From Nonomuraea ceibae (GTDB lineage Bacteria; Actinomycetota; Actinomycetes; Streptosporangiales; Streptosporangiaceae): DNA of 64,000 bases. This document shows, piece after piece, positions 42,571-50,636 of this stretch. Below the pieces are notes generated by a model. It made no database searches. It was not told where the DNA came from and saw nothing but the letters and a program-made list of their open reading frames with translations. Numbering within the stretch: the stretch's first letter is position 1; each line of letters opens with the position of its first letter. Location: NCBI RefSeq assembly GCF_019396325.1, contig NZ_JAHKRO010000008.1, positions 1 through 64,000 of the forward strand, given 5' to 3'. The position numbers and the translations under genes were made by a program.

Positions 42571-42645
42571 GGGCGATTAGCTCAGCGGGAGAGCGCTTCG
42601 TTCACACCGAAGAGGTCACTGGTTCGATCCCAGTATCGCCCACCA
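42571..42645 (+). tRNA. tRNA-Val (CAC), AICE attachment target
   Basis: Cloverleaf with acceptor GGGCGAT pairing with ATCGCCC, D-arm TAGCTCAGCGGGAGAGC, anticodon loop TTCACAC in the CTTCG/CGAAG stem, T-arm GGTTCGATCC, and an encoded ACCA end. The anticodon is CAC (Val). The last 45 bases lie inside the 82-bp attL repeat, so the integrated element restores a full tRNA, as usual for tRNA-targeting tyrosine integrases. Confidence 0.95.
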
Positions 42646-42682
42646 GCTCAGAGGCCGGTTCCAGTCTTGGAACCGGCCTTTT
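42601..42682. repeat. attL
   Basis: A perfect 82-bp direct repeat of 55859-55940. It begins in the anticodon loop of tRNA-Val(CAC) with TTCACACCGA, and runs through the T-arm and CCA end into a downstream hairpin (GGCCGGTTCCA / TGGAACCGGCC) that looks like the tRNA terminator. The similarity continues 15 more bases after a one-base T-run difference. Confidence 0.95.
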
Positions 42683-42710
42683 TGATCTTCCGAGTGACAA
42701 ACTGAGTGAC

Positions 42711-43925
42711 TTACGTCTCCTCGGGCGCCTGGTCCTCCGCCGCAGGGAAGATGCGATCCATAAGCGCAGCCCCTTCCTGCATCACGGGACGGATCTGCTG
42801 GCGGTACACCTTCTCCGTCACCGCCGAGCCTCCCGCGTGACCGATCAGCCGAGCGATCTGCTCGATGGGCACACCGTCAGCGGAGAGCAGGGAGACGAAG
42901 CTGTGCCGCAGTTCGCGCGGAGTCCACTCCTGGGCGGCCAGGCCCGCCCGCTCGATCACGCGCCGAACCTCTCGCCGGACATTGGCGGCACTGAGGTCGG
43001 TTCCTGTCCGGGTGGCGAACACGAGATCGTTGTCCTGCCACCGGTCGCCGGCCTTTTCGCGTTGGCGGCCCTGGTGCTCCCAAAGATCCCGCAACGCGGT
43101 GACGCAACGCTGCGGGAGTTTCAGCGTGCGGCGTGACCGGGCGGTCTTGGTGTCCCCGCCCACTCGGACGGATCTCCACACATGGATGCCGAACTCGTCG
43201 TGATCCCAACCGGCGTGCTTGATGGGCGTCGAGGTTCCGGCGTCTTCGTCGAGGGCTACGACGTACGTCCAGTGCAAGGCGCGAACTTCCTCGGTGCGAA
43301 GTCCGACGAGCAGGGAGACGAGAACGTAGGCCCGGAGCCAAGGCTTGGCCGTCTCGCTCGCCTCCAGCACTGCTGCCGCCTGCTCCATGGTCAGTGCCTT
43401 GGAGGGACGTCCGGACTTTCCCGTGGGCAGCTCGCACAAGAGCACGACGTTCCGCTTGACCTTGTCGCGTGCTTGAGCCCGGTTGATCGATCTCTTGAGA
43501 ATCGAACGCAGCTCCTGCAAGGTGCGAGTGCTCACCTGCCGGGCCTTGCGTGCCAGCCAGCGATCGACATCATCGGCGGTGAGCTGGCGGACCTTGCAGG
43601 CCCCGAGGTCAGGAACGATGTGCTTCTCGGCAAGCGTCCGCTTCGTCATGATCGTGGAGGCCGCACGGCCGGACAGACCGAACTCCAGCCAATTACGTAC
43701 GACATCCGCAACGGTGTCCTGGCCCGGGGCGAGACTCAGCCCGTCATCGAGGTCTCGGATGATGTCCTTGAGCCTGGCTTTGGCTTCGGTCTTGGTTCGA
43801 CCGGCGGCTTTGCGGGTGATGCGTCGCCCCGAGGGGCTGTAACCGATGGTCACTTCGGCGATCCATCGTTGGCGGGATTCGCTCCAGTACAGGCCACCGT
43901 CGCCGTGGGCGCGTTGCTTGGGCAT
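42711..43925 (-). CDS. int: Tyrosine-type site-specific integrase
   Basis: A 404-residue recombinase. The N-terminal arm-binding region is YWSESRQRWIAEVTIGYSPSGRRITRKAAGRTKTEAKARLKDII. The SAM-like core-binding domain is about residues 60-165. The catalytic domain has Arg in VGLRTEEVRALHW, the second His-x-x-Arg region in WTPRELRHSFVSLLSADG, His in IARLIGHAGG and the Tyr nucleophile in VTEKVYRQQIRP. It lies 28 bp inside attL and its start overlaps the xis stop, as in other AICEs. It catalyses integration at tRNA-Val(CAC). Confidence 0.95.
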   Translation of the reverse strand: MPKQRAHGDGGLYWSESRQRWIAEVTIGYSPSGRRITRKAAGRTKTEAKARLKDIIRDLDDGLSLAPGQDTVADVVRNWLEFGLSGRAASTIMTKRTLAEKHIVPDLGACKVRQLTADDVDRWLARKARQVSTRTLQELRSILKRSINRAQARDKVKRNVVLLCELPTGKSGRPSKALTMEQAAAVLEASETAKPWLRAYVLVSLLVGLRTEEVRALHWTYVVALDEDAGTSTPIKHAGWDHDEFGIHVWRSVRVGGDTKTARSRRTLKLPQRCVTALRDLWEHQGRQREKAGDRWQDNDLVFATRTGTDLSAANVRREVRRVIERAGLAAQEWTPRELRHSFVSLLSADGVPIEQIARLIGHAGGSAVTEKVYRQQIRPVMQEGAALMDRIFPAAEDQAPEET

Positions 43926-44140
43926 CAGGCGACCTGCGATTCCTGTTCCAGGAGCTGGACGTACTCGGCGATGGCGGCGGCCGGGATGCGTCGGGCGCGT
44001 CCGGCTTTGACGGTGCGCAGGCGTCCGGCGCGGATCTCTTGGTAGAGGTAGCGCCGGGACAGGCGCAGGACGATGACGGTTTCGTCGACGTCGTAGAGCG
44101 CTTGGCCCGGGTAGCGGACGACCTTACCGTTCGTGGGCAT
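43925..44140 (-). CDS. xis: Excisionase (MerR/AlpA-like helix-turn-helix)
   Basis: A 71-residue DNA-binding protein: LYDVDETVIVLRLSRRYLYQEIRAGRLRTVKAGRARRIPAAAIAEYVQLLEQ, the standard excisionase-type HTH with its Arg-rich wing. TGATG overlap with int. It directs excision with Int; the repeated GTGACAAACTGAGTGAC sites near the ends are candidate binding sites for one or both. Confidence 0.9.
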   Translation of the reverse strand: MPTNGKVVRYPGQALYDVDETVIVLRLSRRYLYQEIRAGRLRTVKAGRARRIPAAAIAEYVQLLEQESQVA

Positions 44141-44171
44141 GGTGGTACTCCGTTCGCGGTCTGAGGGTTGG

Positions 44172-45797
44172 TCAGGCGGCGAGCGGTGTGGACGAACTGC
44201 ATGCCTGTTGGTGGGCGAGTTCTTCGTGTCCTGCTCGGGTGCGTTCGCGGGCTTGGGCCGCTGCCGTGTTGGCGAGGAGTTGGTCACCGGTGGTGTGCCA
44301 GCCGGTGCCTGCGTAGGTGAGGAATCCGATGACGAGGGTGGTTTCCTCGGTTTTGGTGTCAAGGGTTGCTTGACGCTGAAATGGCGCGGGTTGGGGGTGT
44401 CCCTCTGCCCTTGGGTGGGTGGTGTTGAGGGCGTGTGCGCGTCTGTAGGCGGCTCGTTCTTGGCGGATGGAGCCGAAGGTGATCGAGTAGCGGCGGGCTT
44501 TGGTGAGGAAGTGTCCGCCGAAGCCGAGCATGTGGGCCCACCTGCGGAGCCCTCTCCATTCTGGGGTGTGGCCGAGGTTCCAGGCGGCGGCGATGAGGCG
44601 TTCGGGGTGGGTACCGGTGGGGTTGGCGTACAGGTCGATGGTGTCGGGGGTGAGCCTGCGGGAGGTGTGGCCGGTGGCTTCGGTGCCTTTGGTGGAGTAC
44701 TTGGCCAGGTAGGCGGCGACGGCTTGGTCGTCGAGGGCGTCACCGGAGGCTGACAGGGTGATGGGCCGGATCTCGTGCTGGCTGCCCCAGGCGATGCGCC
44801 AGCCGCCGGGCTGATCAGGGTGTGGATCGGTGGTGTAGGCGATGGTGGTGGCGGCCAGGGTTACAGCGGCGATGATGTCGTCAGTGGTGATGCCGTCTGG
44901 GGGCGAGGTGATGGTGTCGGGCTGGCCGGGGTCGATGCCGTCGAGGCGGAGCAGGATGTGAAAGTGGACTGCGCCGCGTGCTTGGTATTCGGCGGCTTTG
45001 CCGTGGGATAGCCGGACGCGTGGCAGGCCGCGTTGCCGGGCGAGCTGGTTGAGGTGTCGTTCGGCGTGTTGCTTGGTGCGGCGCCAGAGTTCTCCGGCGT
45101 GGTGGTTCCACACGACGTGGTGGTTGTGGTCGTAGCAGTCGGCGCACAACGGCCGGCCGAGCTGTTCATCACTCAGGGTGTGGCGTTGCCAGCAGACCAG
45201 CGGCCTGCCGTGCGGGCAGGTGGGTGTGTCGCGGCGAGCATGGCAGGGGGCCGGGCGGCAGGCGCAGCGGGTTTTGTCTCGGCAGGTGCAGCGGTGGACG
45301 TTGCGGGTGTGGACGGGGCCAAACGAAGGGGCGGTGAGGGTTGCGAAGACGGCCGGATGGGTCCGGACCGTCTCGGGAATGCTCTTGCCGCCGACAAGCC
45401 CAGCCCGGACAAGGTGATAGGCGTCGTGCTGGTAGGTGGTGGCGCAGGCCGGGCAGACGGTGTGGCGGCGGTTGCCACACGCCTTGTAGATCACGCCGTC
45501 CGGCAGAGTCAAGGTGTGCCGGGCGTGAAGGATTTCGCCGGTACGGGTGTCGACGGTGGCCAGGTTGCCCTGCAGCCGCACGGGCTGGGTGCAAGCCGCG
45601 GCTGATTCGACATGGTGAAGCCAGGAAGCGTAGTCGGGGCGTGCGGCGCGTTCCAGTGCGGTGCGGATGTGCTGGCTGGTTTCGTGCGCGAAGGGGCTGG
45701 ACAGCGGAGGTTCGGTGTTCGCCCCCACGCCCGGGGCCGGAGAAGTGGTCCCGGGGGTGAGAGCCAGCGCCGAAGCGGTGTCGAGCTGGAGTTGCAT
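44172..45797 (-). CDS. RepSA-type rolling-circle replication initiator
   Basis: A 541-residue AICE/plasmid replication protein. It has a zinc-ribbon-rich N-terminal half (CGNRRHTVCPACATTYQHD; CTCRDKTRCACRPAPCHARRDTPTCPHG), then the HUH metal motif in YQARGAVHFHILLRLDG near residue 272, and the nucleophile-Tyr region AAYLAKYSTKGTE near residue 372. These are the features of pSAM2 RepSA. It is downstream of the DUF2637 gene (stop-start gap 3 bp) and upstream of xis. It should replicate the excised circle. Confidence 0.92.
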   Translation of the reverse strand: MQLQLDTASALALTPGTTSPAPGVGANTEPPLSSPFAHETSQHIRTALERAARPDYASWLHHVESAAACTQPVRLQGNLATVDTRTGEILHARHTLTLPDGVIYKACGNRRHTVCPACATTYQHDAYHLVRAGLVGGKSIPETVRTHPAVFATLTAPSFGPVHTRNVHRCTCRDKTRCACRPAPCHARRDTPTCPHGRPLVCWQRHTLSDEQLGRPLCADCYDHNHHVVWNHHAGELWRRTKQHAERHLNQLARQRGLPRVRLSHGKAAEYQARGAVHFHILLRLDGIDPGQPDTITSPPDGITTDDIIAAVTLAATTIAYTTDPHPDQPGGWRIAWGSQHEIRPITLSASGDALDDQAVAAYLAKYSTKGTEATGHTSRRLTPDTIDLYANPTGTHPERLIAAAWNLGHTPEWRGLRRWAHMLGFGGHFLTKARRYSITFGSIRQERAAYRRAHALNTTHPRAEGHPQPAPFQRQATLDTKTEETTLVIGFLTYAGTGWHTTGDQLLANTAAAQARERTRAGHEELAHQQACSSSTPLAA

Positions 45798-45800
45798 GGG

Positions 45801-46397
45801 TCAGTGCTGTCCTTCCAGGGCGGGGGTGGGCAGGTGCAAGACCGGCAGGGCCGGGGGCCGCTCCTGGGCAGTGCGGTCGGTGTGCGCGTGGTCCTGGCGC
45901 TCGTGGCCAAGGGGCGCGTCCGCAGGTTCAGGCAGGGTTTCCGGTGTGATTTCTGAGCCAAGCTCCGGCACGATGACTGGCTCGGATGCCGCCGGTTGGG
46001 CGGTAGGGGTGCGTGAGAGCACGAGTTTGGTAAGAGCCAGGAAGGCCAGAGCGGGGACGGCGGCGATCAGCCAGCCGGTGGGGTGGGGTTTGGCGACGGC
46101 GATCTGGGCCGCGATGGACAGACCGGCGGAGGCGATGAGGACGATCATCGGGTAGACGATCGATTGCCCGTTGCGCTTGCGGCGGCGGACCTCCAGGCCG
46201 GAGGCGGTGGGGGTGAGTTCGGAGATGACGGCGTTGGCCCAGCCGAACCATTCGCCGGTGCCGCCGGGGCTGTTGGCCATGGTCCAGTCGTGGACGTGGG
46301 TGAAGGAGGCTGCTCCGGCCATGAGGCCGACGAGGAGCAGGATGACGAGCTGGGCCACGGATTCGATGCGTTCGGTTCGGTTACCGGGCGAGGACAT
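45801..46397 (-). CDS. DUF2637-type membrane protein (Spd-like)
   Basis: A 198-residue protein with a strong ribosome-binding site (AGGAGGAACACC). Four hydrophobic helices: VAQLVILLLVGLMAGAASFTHVHDWT, a central GEWFGWANAVISELTPTASGLEVRRR loop, VYPMIVLIASAGLSIAAQIAV and WLIAAVPALAFLALTKLVLS. The S-F-x-H-x-x-D-W and G-W-A-N-A-x-x-x-E-x-x-P pattern is DUF2637, a family common in AICEs and Streptomyces plasmids next to rep and tra genes. The tail is Pro/Glu-rich. It may help spread of the element in mycelium (inference). Confidence 0.87.
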   Translation of the reverse strand: MSSPGNRTERIESVAQLVILLLVGLMAGAASFTHVHDWTMANSPGGTGEWFGWANAVISELTPTASGLEVRRRKRNGQSIVYPMIVLIASAGLSIAAQIAVAKPHPTGWLIAAVPALAFLALTKLVLSRTPTAQPAASEPVIVPELGSEITPETLPEPADAPLGHERQDHAHTDRTAQERPPALPVLHLPTPALEGQH

Positions 46398-46866
46398 GGT
46401 GTTCCTCCTGGGCATCGCGTCGTTGCGGGAGGACAGGTTCGTGGCAGTCGGTGCAAGTAATCGAGGCGGTGGCAAGCAACGGGGCTGCGATGTGGGTGAT
46501 GCGGTCGCATGCGCAGATGGCCGGCACCAGGTGGATCGCGTACGGCGTGATGGCCTCCGCTGCGATGCGTTCGGGTTCGGGCTGGTTCCAGCCGGTGACG
46601 CGGGGTGTGACGCCGCACAGGGGACAGGAGCGCGAGGCTCCGCCCCGATTCTTGAGGGAGCGTTCGAGGTTGCGTCCGCCGGTCCAGGTGCGGGCGAGGA
46701 CGAAGTCGATGCCTGCGGTGGTGATGACCTTCATAAGGTGGGCGCCGGTGCCGTTGCGGTGCTGGCGCAGGCGGCGATTGACGTCGCCGGGAGTCCAGCC
46801 GATGTAGTGACGGGCGTGCTTGTAAGGCCGGTCGAAGTGCAGGAGGTAGACGGTTCCGGCGCTCAT
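46381..46866 (-). CDS. GIY-YIG nuclease-like protein
   Basis: A 161-residue protein. VYLLHFDRPYKHARHYIGWT resembles the GIY-YIG two-strand core (V-Y-L-L ... H-Y-I-G), followed by VNRRLRQHRNGTGAHLMKV with the conserved Arg and ARTWTGGRNLERSLKNR with the catalytic Glu. The C-terminal part has Cys pairs CPLC and CACD / CTDC, so a zinc ribbon is likely. It overlaps the DUF2637 gene by 17 bp and the HTH gene by 4 bp. Similar small proteins are frequent in AICEs. Role unknown. Confidence 0.8.
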   Translation of the reverse strand: MSAGTVYLLHFDRPYKHARHYIGWTPGDVNRRLRQHRNGTGAHLMKVITTAGIDFVLARTWTGGRNLERSLKNRGGASRSCPLCGVTPRVTGWNQPEPERIAAEAITPYAIHLVPAICACDRITHIAAPLLATASITCTDCHEPVLPQRRDAQEEHHVLAR

Positions 46867-47120
46867 TCGTGCTCACCGCCCCAGCGCTGTTGAGCGGCCT
46901 GACGCGTGATGCCCAGCGGGCGGGCGATGTCGGCCCAGGAGTAGCCATAGTTGGCGCGCAGCTCGGTGACGGCCTGGGCGATGGCGTGGTCGAGTTCGGC
47001 GACGACACCAGCGAGGTCGGCGAGGGCTTCGATGTCGCCTTCGGCGATGCGCTTGCTGTAGGCGCGGATGATCCGCTTGAGGAACGCGGCGTAGTCGGGG
47101 GTTTCGATGGAGCGGCTCAT
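46863..47120 (-). CDS. Small helix-turn-helix protein
   Basis: An 85-residue protein. It has helices DYAAFLKRIIRAYSKRIAEGDIEALADLAGVVAELDHAIAQAVTELRA, then a C-terminal HTH, YSWADIARPLGITRQAAQQRWG, that resembles a sigma-4/RepB-type HTH. ATGA overlaps on both sides place it firmly in the operon. It may be a regulator or accessory DNA-binding protein of the element. Confidence 0.78.
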   Translation of the reverse strand: MSRSIETPDYAAFLKRIIRAYSKRIAEGDIEALADLAGVVAELDHAIAQAVTELRANYGYSWADIARPLGITRQAAQQRWGGEHE

Positions 47121-47467
47121 GAGGCGCTCCGCTTGGCCAGACGCGCACGCGTGGCCTTGTCGAGAGCGGCCAACTGCTTGCCGGTGGGCTTGCGCTTGGG
47201 CAGCGCGCGAGTGACGTCGTAGAGGTAGGCAACCCGGCCACCCTTGCGCCACAGGATCTGAGCGACGGGGGTTTGTCCGCCGGGACGCAGGCCAAGCGCG
47301 GTGAGCTGGCGTCGGGTCTTCAGGTGCGTGGGAGCCCACTTCCAGGGATAGGTGTGCAGGCCGTGCTGGCTGCCGGTGGGGTCGTAGAAGACGACCCTGG
47401 TGCCCGGGGTGGCGTTGAGCCGTTCGAGCTGCGGTATCCGCGCAGCCGCAGCGGGCATAGAGTGCAT
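47117..47467 (-). CDS. RRQRL-motif-like protein lacking its zinc site
   Basis: A 116-residue basic protein. HLKTRRQLTALGLRPGGQTPVAQILWRKGGRVAYLYDVTRALPKRKPTGKQLAALDKATRARL matches the core of AICE proteins described as RRQRL motif-containing zinc-binding proteins. In those the end carries a C-P-x-C-G cluster; this one stops at RLAKRSAS, so the zinc site is absent. AAAGGAG lies before the ATG at 47467. Function unknown, probably in element maintenance. Confidence 0.72.
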   Translation of the reverse strand: MHSMPAAAARIPQLERLNATPGTRVVFYDPTGSQHGLHTYPWKWAPTHLKTRRQLTALGLRPGGQTPVAQILWRKGGRVAYLYDVTRALPKRKPTGKQLAALDKATRARLAKRSAS

Positions 47468-47557
47468 GACAGTTCTGCTCCTTTGCTTGGTAGCGGGAGT
47501 GAGCTGAAAGCGGGGGCCGGAAGTCTTTGGCGAGAGGTCCGGCCCTCGCGCATGTGT

Positions 47558-47926
47558 TCAGTCGGTGCCGTGAGGCAGGACGATGGGGTCGCCACAGCAG
47601 GCGCAGTGCCAGCCGTCGGTGATCAGATACGTGGTGCGGCACTCTCCGTCACACAGGACGAGGTCAGCGATGCCGTTGCTATCGGTGCCGAAGATGAGCC
47701 AGGGGGACTGGCAGACCGGGCAGACCAACGCCCAGGAGATGAGGCACATGGCCAGCGTCTCGGCGCAGGACGGGCAGTAGCAGCGCCCGTTCTCCCGGTG
47801 GCCGATGACCCAACCGGCCGGGGTAGCCTCCAGCAGGGAGACCGTGTTGGGGCAGCGGTTGTCACACTGGGCGATCCAGTTGCGCAGGTCGGGGCTGCCG
47901 TTGGGGTGGTATGCCTTGTGGATCAC
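47558..47926 (-). CDS. Multi-zinc-ribbon hypothetical protein
   Basis: A 122-residue protein (GTG at 47926, overlapping the upstream TGA and preceded by GGAGGCCGCT). It has repeated Cys pairs: CDNRCP, CYCPSC, CPVC, CDGEC and CACC, which probably form two or three zinc ribbons. No enzymatic motif. Common type of AICE hypothetical. The 90-bp gap that follows separates it from the RRQRL-like gene. Confidence 0.7.
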   Translation of the reverse strand: MIHKAYHPNGSPDLRNWIAQCDNRCPNTVSLLEATPAGWVIGHRENGRCYCPSCAETLAMCLISWALVCPVCQSPWLIFGTDSNGIADLVLCDGECRTTYLITDGWHCACCGDPIVLPHGTD

Positions 47927-48129
47927 AGCGGCCTCCACTCGGGGTCGTCGTAGGCCGAGGCCGGCACCGTCATCGCGGTCGTTGCCGGGCTGTTGCCGAG
48001 GTCGTTCTTGAGCCAGAACATGGGCAGCCGCCAGGTGTAGGGGCGGCTGAGCTCGTCGTACCAGCGGGTGTGACCGATGATCTGCTGGCTTTCCAGCCAG
48101 GCCACGCCAGGGTTGGTGTCAGCGGGCAT
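47923..48129 (-). CDS. Small hypothetical protein
   Basis: A 68-residue frame (GVAWLESQQIIGHTRWYDELSRPYTWRLPMFWLKNDLG), Trp-rich and neutral. It overlaps the stop of the zinc-ribbon gene upstream by 11 bp and the start of the next by 4 bp (GTGA), which supports translation within the operon. No family recognised. Confidence 0.6.
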   Translation of the reverse strand: MPADTNPGVAWLESQQIIGHTRWYDELSRPYTWRLPMFWLKNDLGNSPATTAMTVPASAYDDPEWRPL

Positions 48130-48322
48130 CGAGGTACACCTCCCCGCACCAGGTGCATTCCAGGGCGTTCTCGTGTCCCTGGTCGGTGGTGATGGTGACT
48201 TCGGTGAAGCTGCTGTTGCTGCATTCGATGCAGCACAGGGGCAGCGATTCCACGTTGAGGTCGCTGGGGGCTTCGTCGGGCCAGGGCACCTCTTCCAGGG
48301 CCGGGGCCGTGTTGTGGTGCAT
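48119..48322 (-). CDS. Small zinc-ribbon protein
   Basis: A 67-residue acidic protein. CCIECSNSSF and CTWCGEV give two Cys-x-x-Cys knuckles separated by about 18 residues, a single zinc ribbon. GGAGAACACC stands before the ATG at 48322. It lies 12 bp after the TraB-type gene in the same operon. Confidence 0.68.
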   Translation of the reverse strand: MHHNTAPALEEVPWPDEAPSDLNVESLPLCCIECSNSSFTEVTITTDQGHENALECTWCGEVYLDAR

Positions 48323-48334
48323 GGTGTTCTCCGT

Positions 48335-49195
48335 TCATGCGGCGAGAGGTACGGCGGCCTGGTCGCCGTTGCGGCGGGTCCAGGTGACGTAGTCGACGAG
48401 CTGATGGATTTGCCCGTCTGTGAGGTAGGCGGCTTTGACCAGATGCGGGATGCCGCCTTCGGCGATGAGGTAGAAGACGCCGGGGGTTTGCGGGCTGATG
48501 GCCTGGGCGTTGAATCCGGCAGAGGCCCAGCCGTGGCCGAGGATGATGTCGGAGCTGTTGGGGGTGGTGCAGCGGAAGGCTGCTCGGTAGCCGAACAGGT
48601 CGCGCAGCGAGGTGGGGATGATGTCCACGCTCGGGCGCTGAGTGGCGGCGATGACCGGCATGGCGCAGGCGCGGCCTCGTGCGACCAGGTCGCGGACGAG
48701 CGCGATGAACTCTTTCTGCTGCTCAGGAGTGCCGGTGGTGGCGGTGTAGTAGGCGAGTTCATCGATGAAGACGCCGATGACTTTGATGGCGTCGCCCGGC
48801 AGGAACTTGCGGCGCCCATGGGCGACCAGCCAGGAGTAGCGGCGATCCATCACCTTCTGCAGGCGGCGCAGGACCCGTAGGCCCTTGTCGATGTCGGGGC
48901 CGACGAAGACGCCGCCGGATGCTTCGGCGGCTTCCATCCACATCCCCAGCTCCACCCATTTGGGGTCGAGCAGCACGGGGGTGAAGTCGTGGCACAGGAA
49001 CGCGTGCCCGACGAGGTTTTGAATCAGTACGGACTTGCCGCCGCCGGGCTCTCCGGCGTCCAGCAAGTTGTGATACACCAGGTCGAGGTAGGCCGGGTTG
49101 CCGAATTCATCGATCCCGATGAACACCGGGTCGAACATGGACATCGACGGCGCTACCGGAATCGTGGCCGCAAGGTCAGAAACAGCCGGGTGCAT
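48335..49195 (-). CDS. FtsK/SpoIIIE-type DNA translocase (TraB/TraSA motor half)
   Basis: A 286-residue ATPase. It has FIGIDEFGNPAYLDLVYHNLLDAGEPGGGKSVLIQNLVGHAF (Walker A G-E-P-G-G-G-K-S), then LLDPKWVELGMW, IKVIGVFIDELAYY (Walker B), VARGRACAMPVIAATQRPSVDIIP and a short C-terminal end. It lacks membrane helices, which are in the separate gene upstream (49286-50230). TraB proteins pump double-stranded plasmid DNA between hyphae. It is near pSAM2 TraSA in size (about 300 residues). Confidence 0.9.
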   Translation of the reverse strand: MHPAVSDLAATIPVAPSMSMFDPVFIGIDEFGNPAYLDLVYHNLLDAGEPGGGKSVLIQNLVGHAFLCHDFTPVLLDPKWVELGMWMEAAEASGGVFVGPDIDKGLRVLRRLQKVMDRRYSWLVAHGRRKFLPGDAIKVIGVFIDELAYYTATTGTPEQQKEFIALVRDLVARGRACAMPVIAATQRPSVDIIPTSLRDLFGYRAAFRCTTPNSSDIILGHGWASAGFNAQAISPQTPGVFYLIAEGGIPHLVKAAYLTDGQIHQLVDYVTWTRRNGDQAAVPLAA

Positions 49196-49203
49196 GGCAG
49201 CGT

Positions 49204-49275
49204 CACCTCTTACGTGTCAGATGAGATGTGAAGAGGTGCTACCGGGAGGAATGAAACGAGAAATCTCCCGGTAGC
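49204..49275 (-). terminator. Two consecutive hairpins between the membrane and motor tra genes
   Basis: On the minus strand, after the membrane gene, an 11-bp perfect stem (GCTACCGGGAG at 49238-49248 with CTCCCGGTAGC at 49265-49275, 16-base loop) is followed by an 8-bp stem (CACCTCTT at 49204-49211 with AAGAGGTG at 49231-49238). No U-run is seen. It could limit read-through between the two tra genes, bind a regulator, or be a cis-acting transfer site. Confidence 0.5.
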
Positions 49276-49285
49276 GGACGACGCC

Positions 49286-50230
49286 TCAGATCCAGTCGAG
49301 GTCGGGATCGTTCGTAGCCGTCTTGGCCGCAGGGCCCGTGACGGCCTGGGGTCGGCCGGCCTTTCGGGCCGGACGCTCGGCAGGGTCGGCGTCGTCGGTG
49401 TCCGGCACGTCAGCGAGATCGAGCTGAGCCGGAACGGTGGCCATCGGCCGGGTGACGGCCGGGACGCCGGTCGGAAGCTCCTCAGTGAGCGGAGAGCCGA
49501 CCAGGCCGCCGAGGACATCACGGCGTTTGATGTCCAGGTAGATGGCGGCGGAGTTGGACGTGCGCGCCTTGGTCACGGTGACTGAGGCAGCCCAGCAGGC
49601 GACGGCGATACGGCCGAGCTGGGATTCGATCTGGTCCAGAGACAGGCCCGGACGCAGCCAGACCCAGACGCGTTCCCCGACCGGGATGGGCTTGGCGAAG
49701 CCGATGAACGGCAGGTGGCCATGCCGGTCGGCCGGGAGGAAGGTGGTGAAGCAGGTACGTAGCCGGTGCCGGACGATGAGGCACCACACCAGCGCGACCG
49801 CGTAGCGGCGCGACACGGGAACGAGACCGCATCCGGCGATGACGCTGGCATAGGCAGCGCCGGTGATGAGCGGGTTGGTCTGGCCTTGGAGGTACACCCA
49901 GCCGCCGATCAGCAGCACGAGCAGGGTGATCTCAGGCAGCCACCACCAGATGGCACGCAGCACGGGCCAGATGGCGATGACGGACGCGGCCAGGCCGCCG
50001 ATGAGAGTGCCGGCCACCAGGCCGACCGGGACGGCGGCGAGGGGTGGCAGGTAGTAGGCGGAGATCACGGCGGCGAAAATGCCGACGACCGCCAGGACCA
50101 CATAGAAGGTGATCTTCGCGGTGCGCAGGTAGCTGTACTGCACGTTGGCCTGAATGACCGTGACGGAATTACCGCGACGGCTCATGCTGCCTCTGTTGTG
50201 GTTGTGCGTCCCGAAGGTACGCTTGGACAT
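49286..50230 (-). CDS. AICE membrane protein, probable membrane half of the TraB machine
   Basis: A 314-residue protein with start at 50230 preceded by GAGGAGGAGAGC. The N-terminus is basic (MSKRTFGTHNHNRGSMSRRGNSV), followed by four hydrophobic helices around residues 25-130 (ITFYVVLAVVGIFAAVISAYYL, LIGGLAASVIAIWPVLRAIWWW, ITLLVLLIGGWVYL). The cytoplasmic part PIPVGERVWVWLRPGLSLDQIESQLGRIAVACWAASVTVTKARTSNSAAIYLDIKRRDVL is like the segment just before the motor domain in FtsK/TraB proteins. The C-terminal 60 residues are Pro/Ala-rich. Confidence 0.8.
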   Translation of the reverse strand: MSKRTFGTHNHNRGSMSRRGNSVTVIQANVQYSYLRTAKITFYVVLAVVGIFAAVISAYYLPPLAAVPVGLVAGTLIGGLAASVIAIWPVLRAIWWWLPEITLLVLLIGGWVYLQGQTNPLITGAAYASVIAGCGLVPVSRRYAVALVWCLIVRHRLRTCFTTFLPADRHGHLPFIGFAKPIPVGERVWVWLRPGLSLDQIESQLGRIAVACWAASVTVTKARTSNSAAIYLDIKRRDVLGGLVGSPLTEELPTGVPAVTRPMATVPAQLDLADVPDTDDADPAERPARKAGRPQAVTGPAAKTATNDPDLDWI

Positions 50231-50316
50231 GCTCTCCTCCTCGTGACGAGGGATTGGCGGAGTGCGGCGGGGCCGGATCTGGGCAGATTGGCGGCCCCGC
50301 TTTACTTCATCGACAG

Positions 50317-50505
50317 TTAGTCGTCGGTGGGTGTGTTCCACCAGCGACCGACGACGGTCTCTTCGCCGTGGTAGGAGGAAACGGTGATGTCACCGTTTTC
50401 CTTGATCCCTACTGCATAAGGGGCGACTTTCTGACTCCTGGCAACCTTTTTGATCAGGTCGTCTTTGGATGTCGCACTTTTTACGTTCTTCGCATTGCGC
50501 GCCAT
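50317..50505 (-). CDS. Small basic hypothetical protein
   Basis: A 62-residue protein (MARNAKNVKSATSKDDLIKKVARSQKVAPYAVGIKENGDITVSS). Lys-rich N-terminus, then a short beta-strand region ending in YHGEETVVGRWWNTPTDD. AAAGGAT stands before its ATG. No family recognised; its position between the tra membrane gene and the regulator gene suggests a role in the element. Confidence 0.62.
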   Translation of the reverse strand: MARNAKNVKSATSKDDLIKKVARSQKVAPYAVGIKENGDITVSSYHGEETVVGRWWNTPTDD

Positions 50506-50636
50506 GATCAGATCCTTTGCGTGTGGTTGCGATCGATCGGGCTGGAACTGATCGTTCCGTAGGCGCAGGTGTGAACCTGCTGCATGCATTCACCGTGTAG
50601 CGCCGCTCTGCCGGTGACGCTGTTGAGTGATGCGAT

